Assembly (NCBI GenBank): GCA_934154445.1
Contig: CAKPGC010000004.1
Coordinates: 1-64,000, forward strand
DNA length: 64,000 nt
Direction of reading: 5' to 3'
Origin: an uncultured Clostridia bacterium
Lineage (GTDB): Bacteria > Bacillota > Clostridia > TANB77 > CAG-508
Both the position numbers and the translations under genes were made by a program. Shown one piece after another: positions 37,544 through 48,262 of the stretch. How positions within the stretch are numbered: the first letter of the stretch is position 1; each line of letters begins with the position of its first letter. The notes beneath the pieces are model-generated. The model saw nothing but the letters and a program-made list of their open reading frames with translations, had not been told where the DNA came from and made no database searches.

Positions 37544-40500
37544 ATGATTAAAGATAAAAAAGTTTTAAACAAAATAATTTATAGTTTACTTATTGTGGCA
37601 ATTTTAATTGTTTCTTTTCCTATTACTTCTAAAGCAAATTTAAATAGTTCAGATAGAAATAAAGTTGCAAATTTTGCAAAAGCCTTTATAGAAGAAGGAA
37701 ATAGAAAAGGAATTTTAGCATATTCAAGAGACTATTCAAAAAGAACAGCAGGGTTTAATAATACATTAGTAGACGGGAAAATATATATGGATTGTTCTGC
37801 ATTTGCGGCTTTTGTATATAATCATACATGTAATTTGAATCTTCCAGCTTATAGCCAGGATCAATTTCTTACAGATAGCAATTTTAGTGATGCATATCAA
37901 AATTATGTGGATGCTAACGGAAATAAAAGACCATTATCACTATATGAAGTTAAAAGAGCAAGCGATTATAATATTAATCTAGAATTAGGAGATTTAATTC
38001 TAGTATATGGACACCATATTGGAGTATATGTAGGTGATGGACTTATAGCTCATTTTGCAAACCCAAACACGGGAGCAGCTATTGCATCTTTACAAGGTGG
38101 ATTTTTCAATGGAGCTAGTGGAAGTGCATCAGGAAAATCACAAGATGTATTAGATGAGGAAGAAAAAAGTGTTACAACTTATGTCTTAAGATTAAAAACC
38201 ACAGTTGATAGTATTGCAGGATTTGAGGAATATGTATGGCCTAGTGGAGAGGAAAATTCAACATGGCAAGATGAAAATCTAAATGAAGATTTTTCTTATG
38301 ATGGAGTTTCAAGAGGAGAATTTGGTGTAAGAGTATTTAATCTTGGCTGGATTATTAACAGTTTAAAAGAAATATTAGACTGGTTTATAGGAATTGTTAC
38401 ATATATAGTAAGGGCTATTATTGTTGGATTGACAACACTGATGGAGGACTTACCAGGATATATTATAACATTGGTTACTGATCAGGATTCTAGTTTTACA
38501 ATTGATAAAATTATTTTTAATAAAGTAGATTTGTTAAATGTTAATTTCTTCAATTTAAAAACAGCAGTAGGCGGTGTGGAATTATCTGAAAGTAGTATAG
38601 TATATATTATTAGATCTAATATTGCTAAATGGTATTATATTATTAGATACACTGCAATAATAGGATTATTAATTACATTAATTTATATTGGAATTAGAAT
38701 GGCATTATCAAGCATAGCAGAGCAAAAGGCAAAATACAAAAAGCTTTTAAAAAACTGGGTAGTAAGTTTTATAATTGTTTTTGGAATACATTATTTCATG
38801 CTAGCTGTTTTAGAAATTAATGAAGAAATACTAAATTTAATTGCTAATATACCGGTTGGAGAACAAACACTTTATGATACAATAAGGAGTCAAGCTTATG
38901 CAATACCTGCATCTATAGGATGGAGAGCAGCTGTTATGTATGTTATCTTGGTAGTGTTAATGTACATATTTCTCTTTAAATATGTTAAACGTTTTGCAGT
39001 TGTTGCAATATTAACTTTGCTTGCACCTATTATGGGAATAGGGTATGCAATAGATAAAATAAAAGACGATAAATCTCAGTATTTAGATAACTGGGTAAAA
39101 GAATATGTTTTTAATGTTATTATTCAAGTTGTACATGCATTATTATATACTGTTTTTGTTACTATAGCTTTTGATATGATGGGGTCAAGCATAATGGGCG
39201 TAACTTTGGCGATAGTATTGATAATCTTTATGTTTAAAGCAGAAGGAATATTTAAAAAAATATTCGGAATTAAATCTGGAATGTTAAAAGACTTAAGAGA
39301 AGATGGCGTTATAAAATTTGCAAAATTAAAAGCACAATTTAATTTAGCAAAAGGAATTGTTCAAGCAAATACTAAAGCTGTTGGATTTTTTTCTAAGCCA
39401 GTAGGAGTGGCAGTTGATAAAGTCAATGAAAATAGAATACGTAGAAAAATAGATACAATAAATTCTAAAAATGAAGAATTGTTATCAAAGACAGATGAAA
39501 ATGAAGGATTACAAAAAGATTTGGAAAATTCTGCAGATAGAATGAAAGAATACAGAAGTGTAGGTGCCTATGATCAATTAGCAATGGAACATTCTAAATA
39601 TAATGAAATATTAGATAAAATTAACTCAAATAAAAATGATATAAAAGAATTAGAAAAATTTGAGGATGAAACAGTTAAAATAAATGGAAAGAAATTAAAA
39701 AATTCAGATATAAAAGAATTACAAGAAGCTATTGGAAATGATATGAATAAAAAGGATTTTGCAAGAGCTTTATATAAACAAACTGGAGGAAATGTTGCTA
39801 ATAAAATTATAACAGGATATAAAAAGGGAAAACAAAGATTTAAGGCTGAAAATGAAAGATATAAAGAATTAATGCAAGAATATAAAGAAGCTAAAAGAAG
39901 AATTAAACTAGAAAGAATTGCATCAGGAAAAGTATTAACCGCGGGTGTGAGAGGTTCAATTATAAATGCTGCAACTTTTGGAGTGTTAGATGCCGCAAAT
40001 ATGGCTAAAACATTAAAAAATGAAGCTAAAAATCAACCAAAAGAGCTTGAAACACCTAAATATAATCCTATAGTAGAATATATTCCTGAGAATACAGACA
40101 CATTTAAAAATCAAACAATTGTTGTAACATTAAAAAGAGGCGTTGGACGAAAATATAATGAATTCCAACAAGATATTGTAACAAAAGAAGGAAGAAAAGA
40201 AAGTAGAGAATCTAAAAAAATATTAGAAAAATCATTTAATGTTTTATCAGAAAATTCAAGTAATGAGTTTGTTTCAGATATGGTAAGTGAAAAAACATTA
40301 ACATATAAAGATTTAAATAAAGTTGTAAAATCAATTAAAAAGAGAGACAAACAATTAGATGATGAATTAATAACAGCTAATATGACTAAAGAATTAAGAA
40401 ATAAGGCAGCAGAGAAAACAAACAAAAATATTAAAGATATTACAGAAAAAGATATTAATGAAATGTTAGAAGAGTATGAAGTAAAAGACATCTATGGGTT

Positions 40501-40975
40501 GTTGCAAAATAGCGGAGTTACAGATAATAAATTAGCAAAGGAAATTCAAAAGGCACAAGAGGCAAAGATGACTAAAGAAGATATTAATACTGTAATAGAT
40601 GATTTAGGAGAATCAACAAACTTCTACTTAAATAGTGATAATTTGAAACAGCATTTAGAAGACATGCTAAAACAAAATATCTCTAAACAAGAAGGTAAAG
40701 ATATTAAAGAAATAGTAGATAAGGATATAGATAAAGAAATCCAAAGATTAGGAAAAGATTCAATTGCTAAGCTTATAAAAATGGCAAGCTTAAACAATGA
40801 TGTTGTTTTAGATAAAAAATATGTAAATAACGATAAATATAAATCAATGTTAAAAGACATAGAAAAAATAAAAAAACAACAGTTTATTATTGAAGAGTCA
40901 AAAGATAAAAATAAATCGAATGCAGAAAGCACTCAAAATATTATTAGAAGTATAGAAAAAAGGAAAGGAAAATAA
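37544..40975 (+). CDS. NlpC/P60 peptidase fused to VirB6/TrbL channel domain
   Basis: A 1143-residue fusion. Signal peptide (about 1-32), NlpC/P60 hydrolase domain (about 40-215) with Cys84 in M-D-C-S-A-F, His157/158 in G-H-H-I-G and a third polar residue near His170. A VirB6/TrbL membrane region (about 265-565) with the paralogous block R-M-A-L-S-S-I-A follows, then a 550-residue charged, coiled-coil-rich C-terminus. VirB6 and VirB1-type wall-hydrolase functions are normally separate proteins. The peptidase would face the wall and the long tail the cytoplasm. Ribosome site AAGGAGGG. Confidence 0.85.
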   Translation: MIKDKKVLNKIIYSLLIVAILIVSFPITSKANLNSSDRNKVANFAKAFIEEGNRKGILAYSRDYSKRTAGFNNTLVDGKIYMDCSAFAAFVYNHTCNLNLPAYSQDQFLTDSNFSDAYQNYVDANGNKRPLSLYEVKRASDYNINLELGDLILVYGHHIGVYVGDGLIAHFANPNTGAAIASLQGGFFNGASGSASGKSQDVLDEEEKSVTTYVLRLKTTVDSIAGFEEYVWPSGEENSTWQDENLNEDFSYDGVSRGEFGVRVFNLGWIINSLKEILDWFIGIVTYIVRAIIVGLTTLMEDLPGYIITLVTDQDSSFTIDKIIFNKVDLLNVNFFNLKTAVGGVELSESSIVYIIRSNIAKWYYIIRYTAIIGLLITLIYIGIRMALSSIAEQKAKYKKLLKNWVVSFIIVFGIHYFMLAVLEINEEILNLIANIPVGEQTLYDTIRSQAYAIPASIGWRAAVMYVILVVLMYIFLFKYVKRFAVVAILTLLAPIMGIGYAIDKIKDDKSQYLDNWVKEYVFNVIIQVVHALLYTVFVTIAFDMMGSSIMGVTLAIVLIIFMFKAEGIFKKIFGIKSGMLKDLREDGVIKFAKLKAQFNLAKGIVQANTKAVGFFSKPVGVAVDKVNENRIRRKIDTINSKNEELLSKTDENEGLQKDLENSADRMKEYRSVGAYDQLAMEHSKYNEILDKINSNKNDIKELEKFEDETVKINGKKLKNSDIKELQEAIGNDMNKKDFARALYKQTGGNVANKIITGYKKGKQRFKAENERYKELMQEYKEAKRRIKLERIASGKVLTAGVRGSIINAATFGVLDAANMAKTLKNEAKNQPKELETPKYNPIVEYIPENTDTFKNQTIVVTLKRGVGRKYNEFQQDIVTKEGRKESRESKKILEKSFNVLSENSSNEFVSDMVSEKTLTYKDLNKVVKSIKKRDKQLDDELITANMTKELRNKAAEKTNKNIKDITEKDINEMLEEYEVKDIYGLLQNSGVTDNKLAKEIQKAQEAKMTKEDINTVIDDLGESTNFYLNSDNLKQHLEDMLKQNISKQEGKDIKEIVDKDIDKEIQRLGKDSIAKLIKMASLNNDVVLDKKYVNNDKYKSMLKDIEKIKKQQFIIEESKDKNKSNAESTQNIIRSIEKRKGK

Positions 40976-40976
40976 A

Positions 40977-43241
40977 ATGAAAAGATATTTAAATAAAATA
41001 GTAACAATTTTAATAATATTTGTTATGGTTTCTAATATACTGTGTCCAATTATTTATGCAGCAGATGAGAATGAAGAAGATGAAAAATTAGAAAGTGCAT
41101 GGGAACTATCAGTTGGTGGAACAATATTAGATGGTATTGTTGGAATTATAAGTTGGATACCCAGAGCTATATTTGGTGCATTGTTTATGGCTTTTCAGAC
41201 TTTGATTAGTGCTTTAGGTGGATTTGACTCAGGAATAATAACGGTTGAAGATATTTTATTTTCAAGGACAAGCGAAACAGGGGCACTCTCAGGGTCATCC
41301 TTATTAAATGTTAATTTCTTTGATTTGAATAGTACTGGAAATGCAACTATACAAACTCTAAGAAATAATGTAGCACAATGGTATTATGTATTAAGAAATC
41401 TAGCAATAGTATTATCATTAATAGTATTAATATATGTTGGAATTAGAATGGCAATATCATCAGTAGCAGAAGATAAAGCAAAATACAAAAAAATGTTAAC
41501 AGATTGGCTTGTGAGTTTTGCATTAATATTCCTTTTACATTATTTTATAGTTATAGTTTTAGAATTAAACAATCAACTTATAACTTTATTATGGAATATG
41601 AAGGATAATGTCGCTTCAGCCAGTGATTATATGGGTAAGTTAGCAGAGAAGGTCTTTAATCCATCATTTATAGTAGGGTGGACATCCTTGGTTGTATATG
41701 GATTATTATTGGGTGTAACAATAGCTTTATTTGTTCAATATTTATTAAGATTATTTACACTTGGATTTTTAATAGTAATAGCACCATTAATAACAGTTAC
41801 ATATTCTGTAGATAAAATGGGAAATGGAAAATCAGAAGCGTTAGATACTTGGATGAAAGAATTTACATATAACGTATTAATTCAACCTTTCCATTGTATT
41901 ATATATTTGGTTTTTGTAACTTCAGCTTTAGATACTATAAGTACAGGAATGTATTCAGGTATTATATTTTCAGTTGGTTCTATATTATTTATTAAATCAG
42001 CAGAAAATATTGTTAGAAAAATATTTGGATTTGAAAAAGCTGGAAGTTTGGGTAGTACAGCAGCAGCTGGAATGTTGGCTGCAAATGCCGTAAGTAACAT
42101 TAACAAAGCCAGAAAACAAGCAGCAAAAGCAAAAGATAAATCATCTGGAAAAGATTCTTCAGGTGGTTCAAAGAAAGTATCATCAACAAGAAATGCAAAT
42201 AGAAACATGAATGCTGCAACAAGTAGAAATTCACAATCATCAATAGCTTCTGGAAGCGGTGCAACAGGAACATCTGGAAGTACTGGAACAACAGGAGGAA
42301 CCACAGGTAATACATCTGGGGCTGATAACACTTCTCAAGAATCAAGCCAACCAGTTCAAAAGAACTTTGCAACAAAAGCAGGATCATTTATATTGAAACA
42401 AGCAGGAAACCAAGCAAAATGGGCTTTAGGCCATAGTGGAGCTGTAATGGGAGGACTTATAGGACTTGGCTCAACAGGTGATATAGGAACTGCAATTGCA
42501 GTTGGTGGTTTAGGAAATATGGCTACTAAGGGTATAGCAAACAGTGGAAAGAAAATAGGTGGTTATGCACAAGCAAAAGCACAAGCATATAAAGCTAAAA
42601 AAGGTACTAAAACACAAGCGACATCTCAGATGAGCTTAAATGAACAATATAGAAATGCAAAACAAAACTTAAATAGTGCAATGCAAGATTACGAAAATGA
42701 TTCTATTGATAAACCAGATGATGCAATTAATAGTGAGATAGAAGATTATATGAATGGAAATTCAAAAAATCAAAATATACCAACAGCTAATCAAGCAAAA
42801 TTGCAAAGTGCAATGGCAGAGTTAGAGAGTATATATGAAAAAATGGGTAAAGATAATGCCAAGGAATTGGCAACAAATGATGCACTTGATATGCATAATA
42901 AAATAAATAATGCGGTTGTAAATGCAGCAAATAAATTAAAAAATGCAAATGCTACATACACTACAGAGCAAATAAATGATTTAACAGCTCAAATCACAAG
43001 AGATATAGACCAGATGGCTGATAAAAATGAAAAATATCTTTCTAGTGATTCATATAGAGGCTTATCAAAAGTAGAAAAAGATTATGCAAAAGAAGTGTAT
43101 AAAACAAAAACAGTAATGGAAACAATAAGTAAAACCAAAGGACAAGAAGCAAGAAGAACACATGAACAGGTAAATAACAATATAATTAAGGGTGTACAAA
43201 GAAGAATAGAGGATGGAACAATAAAACTAGATAAAGAATAG
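40977..43241 (+). CDS. VirB6/TrbL-like protein 3 with low-complexity tail
   Basis: A 754-residue protein. Signal peptide, an extracytoplasmic stretch and a VirB6/TrbL multi-span region (about 40-340) with R-M-A-I-S-S-V-A-E-D-K-A-K-Y-K-K. A tail rich in Ser, Gly, Thr and Asn (about 380-470) and a helical charged C-terminus follow. It overlaps nothing but begins one base after the previous stop. The serine/glycine linker resembles those of surface-exposed or flexible scaffolds. Confidence 0.78.
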   Translation: MKRYLNKIVTILIIFVMVSNILCPIIYAADENEEDEKLESAWELSVGGTILDGIVGIISWIPRAIFGALFMAFQTLISALGGFDSGIITVEDILFSRTSETGALSGSSLLNVNFFDLNSTGNATIQTLRNNVAQWYYVLRNLAIVLSLIVLIYVGIRMAISSVAEDKAKYKKMLTDWLVSFALIFLLHYFIVIVLELNNQLITLLWNMKDNVASASDYMGKLAEKVFNPSFIVGWTSLVVYGLLLGVTIALFVQYLLRLFTLGFLIVIAPLITVTYSVDKMGNGKSEALDTWMKEFTYNVLIQPFHCIIYLVFVTSALDTISTGMYSGIIFSVGSILFIKSAENIVRKIFGFEKAGSLGSTAAAGMLAANAVSNINKARKQAAKAKDKSSGKDSSGGSKKVSSTRNANRNMNAATSRNSQSSIASGSGATGTSGSTGTTGGTTGNTSGADNTSQESSQPVQKNFATKAGSFILKQAGNQAKWALGHSGAVMGGLIGLGSTGDIGTAIAVGGLGNMATKGIANSGKKIGGYAQAKAQAYKAKKGTKTQATSQMSLNEQYRNAKQNLNSAMQDYENDSIDKPDDAINSEIEDYMNGNSKNQNIPTANQAKLQSAMAELESIYEKMGKDNAKELATNDALDMHNKINNAVVNAANKLKNANATYTTEQINDLTAQITRDIDQMADKNEKYLSSDSYRGLSKVEKDYAKEVYKTKTVMETISKTKGQEARRTHEQVNNNIIKGVQRRIEDGTIKLDKE

Positions 43242-43255
43242 CGAGGTGAGAAAAG

Positions 43256-46200
43256 ATGGATGAAGAACAATATAAGAAACGTCTTAAGAAAATAAATGAG
43301 GATGAAAAAGAAGGAAAAATAACATCAGAACAAGCTAAAGCAAAGAGATGGAAACTAGAACAAGATAAAATGCAAGCTGAGGAAGATGAAGCAGCAAAAA
43401 GCAAAAAGGCAGCATCTGAAGACGATGAAGAAAAAGAAGATAAAGACGAAGACGAAGATGAAGACGATGATGATGATGACGACGATGAGGACGAAGACGA
43501 CGATAATGACGATGAGGATGAGGATGAAGACGACGAAGATGATGAAACAGACGAAGACAAAAAAGACAACAAAGATAAAAATGATGAAGAAAAAGAAGAA
43601 CAAAATGATAATACGGAAAATAATGAAAATAGTCAAGATAAAGACTCATCTGGAGAAGAAAATGCTAATGACTCAGCAAGAGAACAAGGTAATGATGCAA
43701 AGGACTCTACTAATACATCTTCAAATAGTTCAAATTCACCATCTGGCAATTCTAATGATAGTGGTTTGCCTCAAAAAAGAAAATTATCTTCAAACAATCC
43801 TAGTGGTTCTAATGTAGAAGGACTTAATCCACAATCTGGAGCCACTGGAGGTGAAGCAAGTGCTAGTATAGGTTCTGGTGCAGGCACCAGTGCAGGCGCT
43901 GGTGTTGAAGCGGGTGCAAGTGCTGGAACTAGTGCCGGAGCAAGTGCTGGGGCCGGTGCAGGTTCTGGCGCACTTGCAGGATTTGGTATAGCAATTTTAG
44001 TAATAGTAATTATTATATGCATTATAGGAATAATATTTTTCTTTATAGGTATGCCTGGTTTGGTAGTGGGAAAAATAGGACAAGCTATAACGAATGCTAA
44101 ACAAGCTGTAGAGAACTTATTTGATGGTGGAGGTGCTGCTGAGCGTATGGTTGATAGAGAAGATGTAGCAAATGCAGCACAATATCTATATCAAATGGGA
44201 TATGATTTAGCGGGATACGGATTCTTAGATGATGAAGTTAAAGGTACAGTGGTTATGCCAACAGATAATGGCTTTTTTGAAACTCTAAAATCGTGGTGGT
44301 ACTCAAATGATACTTCAAATAATGAAGGATTAAAATATAGATATAATTTGGCAAATTCTTTAAATATTAATGGAGATAATGATATAACTACAGGTAAAGG
44401 CTTACAACATGTAAGAGATTTAGTGAAAGACGAAGATCAGAATGGAGAATGGGATTGGCATAAAGTATATCTTGCAACAGCTACAACAGGATTGGGAGGA
44501 AGTAGTAATAAAGAAGATTTTATAAAACCTAATATTTTAATGTCAGTTAATTCAGATAATCAAGTTGTTTATGCTAAATCAAAATTTTTATCAATGTATT
44601 TAACTGCAGAAAATGCCACATATATGGTAAGAAACTATAATACAGGTGTTGGAAATAGAATATTGAAATTGTTTGGGGAAAATACTACAGCTAATGGTTC
44701 AGGAATGATACGTTTTTATAATGCAAGTGAAATAGATGCAGATGTATATATTGCGGGAATCGCAAATGGAGTAAAACTAGCAAATCCTGAAGGTGCTTTT
44801 GGCGCTGATAAAGTATCTGTTTCAAGAAGTCAAAGGCTATTAAAAATAAAGAATGCTGGTGATGGATTATTTAAAAGTACCTATTATACATATAATTTAG
44901 ATTCTTATATTTTAAGATATGGGTTTCCGTTACAGTTATCTTTATCACTACATTTATCAACTATGGCTCCTGATTTTTCATATAAAGTTGCATCAAGAGC
45001 AGCTTTTGATACAATGGTAAATATGGCTTTATTGGAGACAAAAAATAATACTGTTCAAATGAAAATTAAATTGGATTTAAATGATGATGGTATATATGAA
45101 ACATATACTTTAGAAACTCAAAGAAGAATGCGTAAACACAAGAAAGCTAATAATGAGGATGAAGAAGGATATGATTCTATAGATGAAGCTAGAGATGTAG
45201 CTAGTAGATTATATGATATGAATGATGACAAAGAGTGTGAAGATAATGAGACAGAAGAGGTAACAGAAGATGTTGCTTTACAAAGATTAGAAGATGAATT
45301 AAAGGCAGCAGCAAGTAATGAAGAGGACGGAAAAATTAAATTAGGATTTTATTATTCTGACTTTGTTAATGGAAATATAGAGATTAAAAATAATGATTAT
45401 ACGCATGCTAGTGTAGACGATAATAGAAAAATACAAGGATATTATATTAATGAAGAGGAATTTTCAAATCAATATTTAGGAAAAATGGCTGTGTTCTTAC
45501 AAGACTATGGTTATGCGGATTATAAATATAATAGTGACGGTAAAGAAGTAGGAATAGTTATAAAAGAAGAATTAAAAAATTCACAAAGCGTTACAAAAAT
45601 AAAAGATATGTTTATGAATTATTTTAAAAGTGCAAATGCAACTGAAGAATTTAAAGAGGATACGGTTTCAGATGATTATGAATTTTTATCAATGCCATCT
45701 GATTTATCTTCACTAAAACAAGCTGATGCACGAAATATGTCTGATTGGAACGATGAATATTATGAACCAGAAGATGGATATGGAAATCCACAAAAAGAAT
45801 GGTGTGTGTACACACATGTGGTTTGGGATAATAATAATCAATCTAGAGTTGAACCATATACTACAGATGATGGTGCTAATATATATGTATCAATAGGATC
45901 AAAGAAAGGTGTAAAAGTTTCAATTTTCTATCTTAAACATGATAATAGAGATTTAATTTTATTTGGAGATAGCTCTGAACGTTTAGGATTTGTTAGTGGA
46001 AATGAAGAACTTGTTGCTTATGTACAGGTAAATGAAGAAGAAATATGGAAATACTTATTTGAGGGACAAGATTTAACTGTGGATAATGTAACTGATTATA
46101 CATGGGTGGATTATTTGGTAGATGGAGTTAGCAAACATTTTCCTATAAGAAGATATTATAGATTAATAGATGAAAATGGTAATCCAGTAATATTTGAAAA

Positions 46201-48244
46201 TGAAAATAATAGCTCAGACGATTTTGTTTACACAACTTTAATTGATGGATCTGTTGCAAACACATATTATGCAAATACTAATAATCCAGAAGGATGGTTC
46301 TGGAGATATGCAATACCAAAGAAATTTGCTAGAGCAATTGTAAAAGCATCAGGATTAAATGGTGCAACAACTGAAGAAGAAATTTCTACAGTACTAAGAG
46401 CTCAAACTAATAGAGATCAAATATTTAAATTATTTAAAAGTATGGAAAGTACAAATACAGATAATTTTACAAGATATCTACCATTTATTGCAAGTGTAAC
46501 AGATCATTGGTATGAAGATTTAGATTTTTCTGGATGTTATGAATGGGTTGAATCAGATGAGGATAATCCAATTGTGGAAGTGTATGCTTATGAGTCTGTA
46601 TCTTCTGATACTGATTTGGTAAAAAAAGCATCAGAAAAAGGATTATTATTGATGAAAGAAACATTATCAGGAAAATTAAAACAAATAGCTGAACCACATG
46701 TTTCGGGAGTATCAGGAGAATTTATTAGAGATTTAATTGATAATTACACATATTACATTTACGATGGTAAAGGTAAATCTAAAGATGAACAAAAGATTTC
46801 ATTTTCAGATGCAGCAATAGATGTTATTGCAATGTTGGAGCAGATAAATGGAGAATCTTCACAACATATTATAAGAATGTTTAAAGAATTGTTGGCTTCA
46901 TATAATATTGTATTTGAAGAAAGTACAGATACAACATTAAAGAAAAAATTATTCTCTAGCATAATAGAAACTTATAGCACTGATCAGAATCTATATACAG
47001 AAGGAGATGATTGTGTATATTATGCTAAATCTGCAATAAGAGAAGGATTTGAAGCGGGATTAAATGTATTAACACCAGCAAATACAGATAATAGAACTTT
47101 AGGATATAAAGTTGTATATGTATCAGATGATACAGTTTGTTTAGAAATCATAAAACCAGGAGCATACTATGATGGATATACTATATTAATATCAGGATTT
47201 GATGTTGACAGAGATAATGTAAAATTAAATAATGAATTAAGACCAGGAGTTAAATTAGGAACAACAAAAACGGAAGATATTAAATTAATATTAAGAGATG
47301 CTGATGGTGCAATTGTTAAGAATTCATATACAATGTTGAGTGGAACAAACTTTGAGAACTTTGCTAAAGTATTTGATGAGGGAAGTTACAAATTAAATGC
47401 CGGTGAAACACTATACTTTTATGAATCTTATGAAAATAATATAGAAGGATTTAAAGAAGGAGAAAAACTAGTTATACCAATAGATGGTACAGTAACAGAA
47501 GTAACAGAAAATTCTATAACAATAAAAAATACAAGTGGTAATGCAGGAGCTTATACTGATTATTCAGTTAAAATTTCTGGAATAAAAATAACCTCAACAT
47601 TTAGTGTTGGACAAAGCGTAACAAAAGGAAGTGCATTAGGAGAAACAACAACAGAAGATATTATGTTAGAGTTAAAGGATGAAAATGGACAAACAATAAA
47701 TGAAGACCAATATCAAATTGCAGATAATGGAACCTATGGATATGATACTGATATTAGTGTATCAGCAAATGCAGAACAAAATTGTATAACTATATATGAG
47801 TATTTAAGTAATAGAGGATATGATGATAATGCAATATATGGTGTGCTAGGAAATATGTATCAAGAAAGTCGTTGGAATCCAAGTTCTGTTCAAGCAAATC
47901 AGGTTGGACATGGTTTGATTCAATGGTCTTATGGAAGATGGAATGCATTACAATCTTATGCAGCCGGTAAAGGAGTAAATTGGAATAATTTAGAATTGCA
48001 ACTAGATTACATGATACAAGAAAATACATGGTATCAGAATAAAAGTAGTAATGGATATAGTTCACCATACTCAGACTTAAAACAATTCTTGCGTAATTCA
48101 CAAGGATTTAGTATAGAAAAATGTACAGAAGAATTTTTTGAATGTAATGAATCACCAGGAGATTGGACATTAAATTTAAGAAAACAATACGCATATAAGG
48201 CAAAACAGATAATCGAAGCACATAAAGCAGGAGAAAATAATTAA
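43256..48244 (+). CDS. Giant acidic membrane-anchored lysozyme-like T4SS protein
   Basis: A 1662-residue protein. Residues 1-40 are charged helix; 42-115 are almost only D and E with a few K; 115-195 are N/S-rich; 195-240 are alternating A, G and S; one membrane span lies at about 242-274. A large extracytoplasmic region of unknown fold follows, then two beta-rich repeats (about 1300-1390 and 1405-1500) reminiscent of degenerate M23-type modules. Residues 1510-1655 match the phage-tail-lysozyme type, with the likely catalytic Glu near 1538 in Y-Q-E-S-R-W and a H-G-L-I-Q-W core. It probably cuts peptidoglycan for the T4SS channel. Confidence 0.8.
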   Translation: MDEEQYKKRLKKINEDEKEGKITSEQAKAKRWKLEQDKMQAEEDEAAKSKKAASEDDEEKEDKDEDEDEDDDDDDDDEDEDDDNDDEDEDEDDEDDETDEDKKDNKDKNDEEKEEQNDNTENNENSQDKDSSGEENANDSAREQGNDAKDSTNTSSNSSNSPSGNSNDSGLPQKRKLSSNNPSGSNVEGLNPQSGATGGEASASIGSGAGTSAGAGVEAGASAGTSAGASAGAGAGSGALAGFGIAILVIVIIICIIGIIFFFIGMPGLVVGKIGQAITNAKQAVENLFDGGGAAERMVDREDVANAAQYLYQMGYDLAGYGFLDDEVKGTVVMPTDNGFFETLKSWWYSNDTSNNEGLKYRYNLANSLNINGDNDITTGKGLQHVRDLVKDEDQNGEWDWHKVYLATATTGLGGSSNKEDFIKPNILMSVNSDNQVVYAKSKFLSMYLTAENATYMVRNYNTGVGNRILKLFGENTTANGSGMIRFYNASEIDADVYIAGIANGVKLANPEGAFGADKVSVSRSQRLLKIKNAGDGLFKSTYYTYNLDSYILRYGFPLQLSLSLHLSTMAPDFSYKVASRAAFDTMVNMALLETKNNTVQMKIKLDLNDDGIYETYTLETQRRMRKHKKANNEDEEGYDSIDEARDVASRLYDMNDDKECEDNETEEVTEDVALQRLEDELKAAASNEEDGKIKLGFYYSDFVNGNIEIKNNDYTHASVDDNRKIQGYYINEEEFSNQYLGKMAVFLQDYGYADYKYNSDGKEVGIVIKEELKNSQSVTKIKDMFMNYFKSANATEEFKEDTVSDDYEFLSMPSDLSSLKQADARNMSDWNDEYYEPEDGYGNPQKEWCVYTHVVWDNNNQSRVEPYTTDDGANIYVSIGSKKGVKVSIFYLKHDNRDLILFGDSSERLGFVSGNEELVAYVQVNEEEIWKYLFEGQDLTVDNVTDYTWVDYLVDGVSKHFPIRRYYRLIDENGNPVIFENENNSSDDFVYTTLIDGSVANTYYANTNNPEGWFWRYAIPKKFARAIVKASGLNGATTEEEISTVLRAQTNRDQIFKLFKSMESTNTDNFTRYLPFIASVTDHWYEDLDFSGCYEWVESDEDNPIVEVYAYESVSSDTDLVKKASEKGLLLMKETLSGKLKQIAEPHVSGVSGEFIRDLIDNYTYYIYDGKGKSKDEQKISFSDAAIDVIAMLEQINGESSQHIIRMFKELLASYNIVFEESTDTTLKKKLFSSIIETYSTDQNLYTEGDDCVYYAKSAIREGFEAGLNVLTPANTDNRTLGYKVVYVSDDTVCLEIIKPGAYYDGYTILISGFDVDRDNVKLNNELRPGVKLGTTKTEDIKLILRDADGAIVKNSYTMLSGTNFENFAKVFDEGSYKLNAGETLYFYESYENNIEGFKEGEKLVIPIDGTVTEVTENSITIKNTSGNAGAYTDYSVKISGIKITSTFSVGQSVTKGSALGETTTEDIMLELKDENGQTINEDQYQIADNGTYGYDTDISVSANAEQNCITIYEYLSNRGYDDNAIYGVLGNMYQESRWNPSSVQANQVGHGLIQWSYGRWNALQSYAAGKGVNWNNLELQLDYMIQENTWYQNKSSNGYSSPYSDLKQFLRNSQGFSIEKCTEEFFECNESPGDWTLNLRKQYAYKAKQIIEAHKAGENN

Positions 48245-48262
48245 AAATAGGAAGGATATAAT

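Noticed and set aside
43335..44022. Long minus-strand and other-frame ORFs opposite the acidic/alanine-rich region
   Set aside because: They arise from GAN/GCN repeat codons of the real + strand gene and contain only low-complexity residues.
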